64,000 bases of DNA from an uncultured Eubacteriales bacterium (GTDB lineage: Bacteria > Bacillota > Clostridia > Lachnospirales > Lachnospiraceae), in NCBI GenBank assembly GCA_949292785.1, contig CASFBK010000005.1:1-64000 (forward strand). Reading direction: 5' to 3'. Shown piece after piece: positions 59,053 to 64,000 of this stretch (positions are counted from its first letter, which is position 1; the number at the start of each line of letters is the position of its first letter). Both the position numbers and the translations under genes were made by a program. Under the pieces are notes generated by a model, which ran no database searches, was not told the origin of the DNA, and saw only the letters and a list, made by a program, of their open reading frames with translations.

Positions 59053-59990
59053 GCTATATTCCCCCTTTTTGCTTCTCCTTTTTCGTCTACGAGATTCATA
59101 TAATAATTTTCCAGATTCATATTCTTTTGCGTTACTCCCATTAAACCAATTCCATTTTGTACTGCCAGTTGGCTGATTTCCTGTGCTTTATCCAAAATTC
59201 CGTAGATATGAATGACATTCTGAGGGTACACACGATATCTTATTTGCGGAAAATGCTGTTCTAACAGCACTGCCATTTTTTCTCCATCGGATATTTTTAA
59301 TTCCAGATAGGTCTGACATTTTTCTTCCAATGCTTCTTTGCTGATTTCTTCCAACACCTTTCCCCTGTCCATAAAACAGAAGTGAGTTGCAATGTTCGTC
59401 AGCTCTGCCAGAATATGACTGGAAATCAAAATCGTCACTCCCTTTTCCTCCCTCAGTTTTAAAAGAATCGTTCGAATTTCAATAATTCCCTTAGGGTCCA
59501 GTCCATTGATTGGTTCATCTAAAATTAAGAAGTCAGGATGATTTAACAGCGCCAAGGCAATTCCAAGACGCTGTTTCATTCCAAGTGAATATCCCTTTAC
59601 TTTCTTTTCTGCCGCATCTTGAAGCCCCATCTGTAACAATAAATCTTCCACGCACTTTTTTCCCGGTATTCCCAGCTGGATGCGGTAATATTCCAGATTC
59701 TGTCTTCCTGTCATATTTTCAAAAAAAGCCGGGGTTTCCAATAAAGACCCCAGTCTTTTTCGTTCTCTTCCCATTTTCTCTGATTGTTCCACACCAAACA
59801 GCACAAGGCTTCCCTCATCCCAAAAGGCTGTTCCGGTAATCATCCGCATTAATGTGGTCTTTCCCGCTCCATTATTTCCTACCAGTCCATAAATCTGTCC
59901 CTGCTTAATCGAAATCGATACATGATTTAGCGCGGCTTTTCCCTGATATAGCTTGGTCAGACCCGAAATCCTTAAAATCTCTTTTTCCAT
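59046..59990 (-). CDS. ABC transporter ATPase (lantibiotic/drug type)
   Basis: A 314-residue ATPase: Walker A GNNGAGKTTLMRMI near residues 38-51, Q-loop, signature YSLGMKQRLGIALALL, Walker B FLILDEPINGLDPKG and switch ISSHILAEL. The ~90-residue C-terminal domain (LELKISDGEKMAVLLEQHF...) is typical of bacitracin/lantibiotic BcrA/LanF-like ATPases. Works with the 258-residue permease. Confidence 0.92.
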   Translation of the reverse strand: MEKEILRISGLTKLYQGKAALNHVSISIKQGQIYGLVGNNGAGKTTLMRMITGTAFWDEGSLVLFGVEQSEKMGRERKRLGSLLETPAFFENMTGRQNLEYYRIQLGIPGKKCVEDLLLQMGLQDAAEKKVKGYSLGMKQRLGIALALLNHPDFLILDEPINGLDPKGIIEIRTILLKLREEKGVTILISSHILAELTNIATHFCFMDRGKVLEEISKEALEEKCQTYLELKISDGEKMAVLLEQHFPQIRYRVYPQNVIHIYGILDKAQEISQLAVQNGIGLMGVTQKNMNLENYYMNLVDEKGEAKRGNIAC

Positions 59991-60109
59991 TTTCCGTTCC
60001 CTTTCTTCCTTTTTCCTTATGGGTTACTATCCTGTAATCACTTTTCTCCCTCATTATAGGGAAATGGTTTTCAGAAGTCATAAATAAAATTTAAAGAAAG
60101 TTTAAAGAT

Positions 60110-60814
60110 TTACTTTGCCAGCTTAAAACCAATGCTCCATACGGTTTTGATATATTCTTCCTCATCCGCAACAGCTATTTTTTTACGGATATTGCTGATA
60201 TGTACGCTAACGGTGCTGTCTTCCCCGATATAATTGTCCTTCCAGACCGCCTGGTAAATGTTTTCCTTGGAGTATACCTTGTCAGGGTGTTCTAAAAGCA
60301 GAGCCAGAATATCAAATTCCAGCACCGTAAGAGAGATTTCCTGCTCTTTTACCATACAGGTTCTTGCCTCTTTATCCAATACCAGATTCTTAAAAAGAAG
60401 CTTCCCGTTATTGCTGCTTTCCGCCTCATTTTCCGTCCGGCTTTTCCGAAAACGGCGCAGTCTGGCATTGACCCTTGCCACCACCTCTTCATTTTCAAAG
60501 GGCTTGGTAAGATAATCATCTGCCCCAAGATTCAGCACAGAAACCTTATCTTCCAGAGCTGCCTTAGCTGTCAATACCAAAACCGGAATTTCATTCTCTT
60601 TTTCCCGAAGCTGTCTGATTACTTCTTCTCCTGTCATTCCGGGAAGCCTTAAATCCAGCAGCAGCATATCGAAGGCTTCCCGTTCAAGCCGCAGCAATGC
60701 TTCACTCCCTGACCAGGCACTTATCGTCTCATATCCCGCTTTGTCCAGAATTCTACACAACAATCCATTAATATCACTGTCATCTTCCACAACCAGTATT
60801 CTTTCCTTTTCCAT
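60110..60814 (-). CDS. OmpR-family response regulator
   Basis: A 234-residue regulator: receiver with VVEDDSDINGLL, phospho-acceptor Asp in MLLLDLRLPGMTGEEVI, Thr in VLTAKA, Lys in DDYLTKPFENEEV; C-terminal winged helix (FKNLVLDKEARTCMV...LTVLEFDILALLLEHPDKVYSKENIYQAVW...VSVHISNIRKKI). Expected to be phosphorylated by the 304-residue kinase and to control the ABC genes. ATG 60,814 has GGAG 6 nt upstream; the preceding GTG is less likely. Confidence 0.93.
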   Translation of the reverse strand: MEKERILVVEDDSDINGLLCRILDKAGYETISAWSGSEALLRLEREAFDMLLLDLRLPGMTGEEVIRQLREKENEIPVLVLTAKAALEDKVSVLNLGADDYLTKPFENEEVVARVNARLRRFRKSRTENEAESSNNGKLLFKNLVLDKEARTCMVKEQEISLTVLEFDILALLLEHPDKVYSKENIYQAVWKDNYIGEDSTVSVHISNIRKKIAVADEEEYIKTVWSIGFKLAK

Positions 60815-60876
60815 CACTTGCTCCTATGTATTTTCTGGTTCTTATTCTAGCATAGGAACTATATTTTTTCCAGATT

Positions 60877-61497
60877 TTACTGATTCATTTTTTCTCTTAT
60901 TACAATGCCCGCTGCCAGCAAAATCACCGCTCCTGCCATCATCCATGGCATAAAAGTGAAATCGCCCTTCATCATCTGAAACAGCGCCAGCTTTCCAAAA
61001 TATTTGCTGCCTCCGATATTCCCAACAAAGTATAAAACAGATACCATATAGCCAAGTACCACCTGATTGGTAATACCGCTTACAAAAAAGCCTACTGCTC
61101 CCAAAAACAATATCTCTGCAAAAGAGCCAAGCCACAGTTTTCCAGCTTCAAACTCACTGTTCCCCAGAGAAAGAACACCAATAAATACCGTTACAATCAC
61201 CGCAAGCAATACCAACGCCTCAAGAATCCGCACCAGATACAGCTGCCATAAGGATGTCTGTTTTGACTTTTCCAACAGCCAGATTTCCCGGTTCTGCTCC
61301 GGCATAAACAGTGGTGTAAACAGCAAGATTCCCGTAAATATCACAAACATTTCCATTACCTTTGCCGCCTGTTCCGGTGACAGATTCTGAAAGCTTACAA
61401 AAAATCCTGACATAATGCAAAGCAGCAGCGTAATCAGAAGATGGGGCAGGTATTGTCTCCGAAGAAAGTTACTTCCTACGCTTAAATATCTTTCCAT
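60877..61497 (-). CDS. ABC-2 type membrane protein
   Basis: A 206-residue protein with about six membrane segments (LLITLLLCIMSGFFVSF, MFVIFTGILLFTPLF, ILEALVLLAVIVTVFIGVL, FLGAVGFFVSGITNQVVLGYMVSVLYFVG, WMMAGAVILLAAGIVI). Probably a second permease of the adjacent transporter; no substrate can be named. The ATG at 61,497 has AGGAG 9 nt upstream and overlaps the preceding gene by 29 nt; the frame extends to 61,530 further inside that gene. Confidence 0.75.
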   Translation of the reverse strand: MERYLSVGSNFLRRQYLPHLLITLLLCIMSGFFVSFQNLSPEQAAKVMEMFVIFTGILLFTPLFMPEQNREIWLLEKSKQTSLWQLYLVRILEALVLLAVIVTVFIGVLSLGNSEFEAGKLWLGSFAEILFLGAVGFFVSGITNQVVLGYMVSVLYFVGNIGGSKYFGKLALFQMMKGDFTFMPWMMAGAVILLAAGIVIREKMNQ

Positions 61498-62716
61498 AAA
61501 CACTTTCTCCTTCCTTTCTCTTTTTCTCATATACCAGACAGGTCAGCACAACCAAAACCAGTGACAGCACAAAGTAAAATCCTCTGTTACAATAAAGCTG
61601 TGATTTTTGTTGTTCATATAGGGCTGACCCTCCCAACTCGTTCCAACGGGTTACCAGCTTGAGTCCAAACCCCCCCACAAGTCCTGCAACACTAAACAGA
61701 CTTACAACTGCCCAAACTACCTGTACAAAAATAGAAATCACATTTTCTGTCAGCTCCGTAATGAAAAACGCTACTGCAAGCACAATCATGATTTCCGGCA
61801 GCAGCCAGATTACGTCATATTTCAAAAACGCCAGCACATCTGCCTTGACCCCCAGCGTCTGTGCCTGATACTGCCACGGCATCTGAAGCACAAAGGATAT
61901 TATCAACACCGGTAAAAATGCCATACACACATTTGCCAGATATCTGCTTCCCTGAATCACCCCTGCGCCGGCATTTCTTGCATAAATCACCTGTGCAACC
62001 TGAGAACGCTTATCCCTTAAGCCTCTGGTTACTCCCAGGAAGATAGGAAGTACCGCTAATATAATTCCGGCATAGTCGCAGAACAGCCGCATATAGGCTC
62101 CTGTAACCCTATCTTTTTCAACAATTCCGTTATATTCTTCTAATGCCTTCTCATACGTACTTGGAACATCTACTCCGTAATCCAGACGTTTCTTTTCATA
62201 AGAGGAACCTTTTCCTATGATTTTACATACCCGCTCCATTTTCTCGCAGAAGGTGTCATACGAAATATCTTTTTTTACTTCTATCCGGTCCTCCATCATT
62301 GCCTGCATCGCACCTTCTATGGTGCTTTGGTCTGCGGCTTCATAATATTCCAGCATTTCTTTTTCCAGCGTATCCCAGTCTTTTCCGGAACAGTCTTCTA
62401 TGATTTCTTTTATCTCATCTAATTCTGCATCGTTTAAAATGACCTGCTTATAGAATCCCATCGGATACGTGGAAAAGGAATTTTGGTAAACCTCTTGCAA
62501 TAAATCTGCCAGCGTCCGCTCCATAATATCAGTCTTGTCGGTAGAAACCGTCATTCCATAATAGTCCAGCCCTTTTTTCGGCTTTTGTAAATCATTTACG
62601 CTGTCTCCACTCATCTGGCTGGTCAAAAACAAAATTAAAACAATCACATAAATATAGTACACCAGACTTCTCAGTATCTGCTTACATTCTTTTATAAATA
62701 AAGTCCCAAACATCAT
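61469..62716 (-). CDS. ABC-2 type permease with large extracytoplasmic loop
   Basis: A 415-residue membrane protein: one N-terminal span (ILRSLVYYIYVIVLILFLTSQ), a ~180-residue charged external loop, then five to six spans from residue ~215 (DYAGIILAVLPIFLGVTRGLRDKRSQVAQVIY onward). This plan, N-terminal span-big loop-multi-span, is typical of ABC-2 exporter permeases. It lies 12 nt after the ATPase gene. ATG 62,713 is as plausible as 62,716. Confidence 0.78.
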   Translation of the reverse strand: MMFGTLFIKECKQILRSLVYYIYVIVLILFLTSQMSGDSVNDLQKPKKGLDYYGMTVSTDKTDIMERTLADLLQEVYQNSFSTYPMGFYKQVILNDAELDEIKEIIEDCSGKDWDTLEKEMLEYYEAADQSTIEGAMQAMMEDRIEVKKDISYDTFCEKMERVCKIIGKGSSYEKKRLDYGVDVPSTYEKALEEYNGIVEKDRVTGAYMRLFCDYAGIILAVLPIFLGVTRGLRDKRSQVAQVIYARNAGAGVIQGSRYLANVCMAFLPVLIISFVLQMPWQYQAQTLGVKADVLAFLKYDVIWLLPEIMIVLAVAFFITELTENVISIFVQVVWAVVSLFSVAGLVGGFGLKLVTRWNELGGSALYEQQKSQLYCNRGFYFVLSLVLVVLTCLVYEKKRKEGESVYGKIFKRRK

Positions 62717-62728
62717 ACCACCTCCCGC

Positions 62729-63649
62729 CTAAAACTCACGTTCCGGAGTTTGAACGCCCATATTCCGGCATTTCTTCGGGTCATGGTACTGGTGCATCAG
62801 ATACATATACGCATCTTCCACATCACCGTTACACAAAATGGCATCTTTCATGGGGGATTCCTCAGATACGATTTTTATGGTAGAAGTGCTGCCATTGGTA
62901 AGAATTCCCGTTACCAGAAAGGTATCTTTTATCATAGGAAGCTCCATGGTGGATACTTCTGCTTTGTAGACCTTGCCTTCCACCATATGTAACAGCTCCG
63001 ACACTGTTCCACGGAATAATATCTTTCCTTCATTTAAAACAGCAATCTCCTCGCAGGTAGCCTCAATATCTCCTACAATATGGGTAGACAAAATAACGAT
63101 TCTGTCTCTTGCAATTTCACACAGTAGATTCCGGAAACGCACCCGTTCTTCCGGGTCCAGTCCTGCCGTAGGCTCATCTACCACAATTACCTTCGGGTCA
63201 TGGATAATTGCCTGTGCAATCCCCAGTCTTCTACGCATACCGCCAGACATTGCCTTTACCTTTACTTTTTGCTGATGCTCCAGATTTACCTTTTCTAACA
63301 TCTGTGGTACTTTCTTTTGTCTCTCCTTTTTCTCCATACCGGATAATACTGCCAGATAATCCAATGCTTCATAGGCACTCATATTGCCATACATGGAAAA
63401 ATCCTGTGGAAGATATCCAATCATGCCTCTGACCTGCTTACAGTTTTCCACCGGAATCCCACAGATATTTACCTCTCCACTACTTTTCTTTAACAGTGTC
63501 GTCAACACCTTCATTAACGTAGTCTTTCCGGCTCCGTTTGGTCCCAGCAAACCGAACATTCCCTGTTTAATTGTTAAATCTACATTTAATAATGCTTGTT
63601 TCTTCCCAAAATTCTTAGAAAGCTGTTTGATTTCAATTTCTGTATTCAT
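62729..63649 (-). CDS. ABC transporter ATPase
   Basis: A 306-residue ATPase: Walker A GPNGAGKTTLMKVLTT near residues 36-51, Q-loop GYLPQDFSMYG, signature MSGGMRRRLGIAQAII, Walker B VIVVDEPTAGLDPEERV, switch ILSTHIVGDIEA. The C-terminal ~90 residues form a regulatory domain (VEGKVYKAEVSTMELPMIKD...). It pairs with the two membrane proteins downstream. The ATG at 63,649 has AAAGGA 8 nt upstream; the frame is open to 63,685. Confidence 0.92.
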   Translation of the reverse strand: MNTEIEIKQLSKNFGKKQALLNVDLTIKQGMFGLLGPNGAGKTTLMKVLTTLLKKSSGEVNICGIPVENCKQVRGMIGYLPQDFSMYGNMSAYEALDYLAVLSGMEKKERQKKVPQMLEKVNLEHQQKVKVKAMSGGMRRRLGIAQAIIHDPKVIVVDEPTAGLDPEERVRFRNLLCEIARDRIVILSTHIVGDIEATCEEIAVLNEGKILFRGTVSELLHMVEGKVYKAEVSTMELPMIKDTFLVTGILTNGSTSTIKIVSEESPMKDAILCNGDVEDAYMYLMHQYHDPKKCRNMGVQTPEREF

Positions 63650-63715
63650 ATTTTGTATCCTTTCTTTTATGGTTTTCTTTATCATAAAAGAACTTTTCCT
63701 ACATTCTTCCTATCC

Positions 63716-64000
63716 TTAATTAAAAAAAATAGAATTATTTCCAATTCCAAAAGTGGCTGCTGCAATCGCACCGTCCTCCACACTGTTTCGGAAGGTAATA
63801 CGTCCATTATGATTTTCGCAAAGCATTTTACAGATGGACAAACCGATACCAAAATGTTCACTGTTCCCTTCCCTTCCATTATTTTTCTCTTCACTATAAT
63901 AAGCATCTGCTGCTGCCCGCAGTGCCTTTTGAGAGAATCCCGGACCATCATCCTTGACATATATGGTTAATTCATTTTTATCGATTCCTAACTGCACTAC
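63716..64000 (-). CDS. Sensor histidine kinase, C-terminal part (cut by window edge)
   Basis: The last ~94 residues of a histidine kinase: ATP-binding G1 box IYVKDDGPGFSQKAL and G2 box SEHFGIGLSICKMLCENHNG. The frame stays open to position 64,000, so the rest lies outside the window. It precedes the second ABC module by 66 nt and probably regulates it together with a response regulator further right. Confidence 0.85.
   Translation of the reverse strand, partial: VVQLGIDKNELTIYVKDDGPGFSQKALRAAADAYYSEEKNNGREGNSEHFGIGLSICKMLCENHNGRITFRNSVEDGAIAAATFGIGNNSIFFN

Noticed and set aside
60818-60876. Bacteriocin precursor between the two ABC modules
   Set aside because: The gap is only ~60 nt and has no short frame with a leader-like sequence.

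Overview
The window is chromosomal DNA from a low-GC Gram-positive anaerobe, most likely a gut Lachnospiraceae (Clostridia). The evidence is the Clostridia-type gene chain priA-def-fmt-Zn peptidase-rsmB-rlmN-stp-prkC-rsgA-rpe-thiN, AGGAGG-like ribosome sites throughout, a DAP-type MurE, and two-component/ABC modules typical of that family. Genus is not claimed. No rRNA, tRNA or CRISPR array was seen.

Layout. (1) About 1-10,880: one end of an integrated mobile element, probably an ICE that entered the 3' end of rlmD and supplied a new AT-rich C-terminus. It carries a DUF5688-like gene, ssb, a DUF262 protein, a DUF960-like gene, a J-domain protein, two unrecognised genes, unusual inverted repeats (two matched 12-bp-arm copies and one perfect 15-bp-arm copy), and a Septu-like ATPase/HNH defence pair next to the junction. 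(2) 10,571-35,760: housekeeping core with rlmD, pcrA, two zinc-ribbon proteins (one starting at ATA), a DUF1836 regulator, a polar amino-acid ABC transporter whose binding protein looks circularly permuted, a CPBP protease, ychF, and the long minus-strand operon from priA to thiN, preceded by murE.

(3) 35,906-50,958: the most distinctive part, a complete locus for an alpha-1,3-linked glucan. A 1679-residue secreted protein has two GH87 alpha-1,3-glucanase domains, each keeping the Asp...Asp-Asp arrangement. The locus also has a lipoprotein and two permeases for oligosaccharide uptake (no ATPase gene), two GH65 phosphorylases, beta-phosphoglucomutase and a LacI regulator. Three copies of a GTTTAACGTTAAAC-type operator sit at the importer promoter and leader and in front of lacI. 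The implied route is extracellular cleavage, import, phosphorolysis to beta-glucose-1-phosphate, then glucose-6-phosphate. A hybrid histidine kinase with an extracytoplasmic sensor domain and a single-domain receiver protein lie just upstream.

(4) 54,475-57,325: lysC, a RelB/DinJ-like antitoxin-Fic toxin pair followed by a 50-residue membrane protein, and a 29-residue membrane peptide whose ribosome site lies inside an inverted repeat. (5) 57,322-64,000: two adjacent drug/peptide-type ABC modules with two-component regulators; the last kinase runs off the window.
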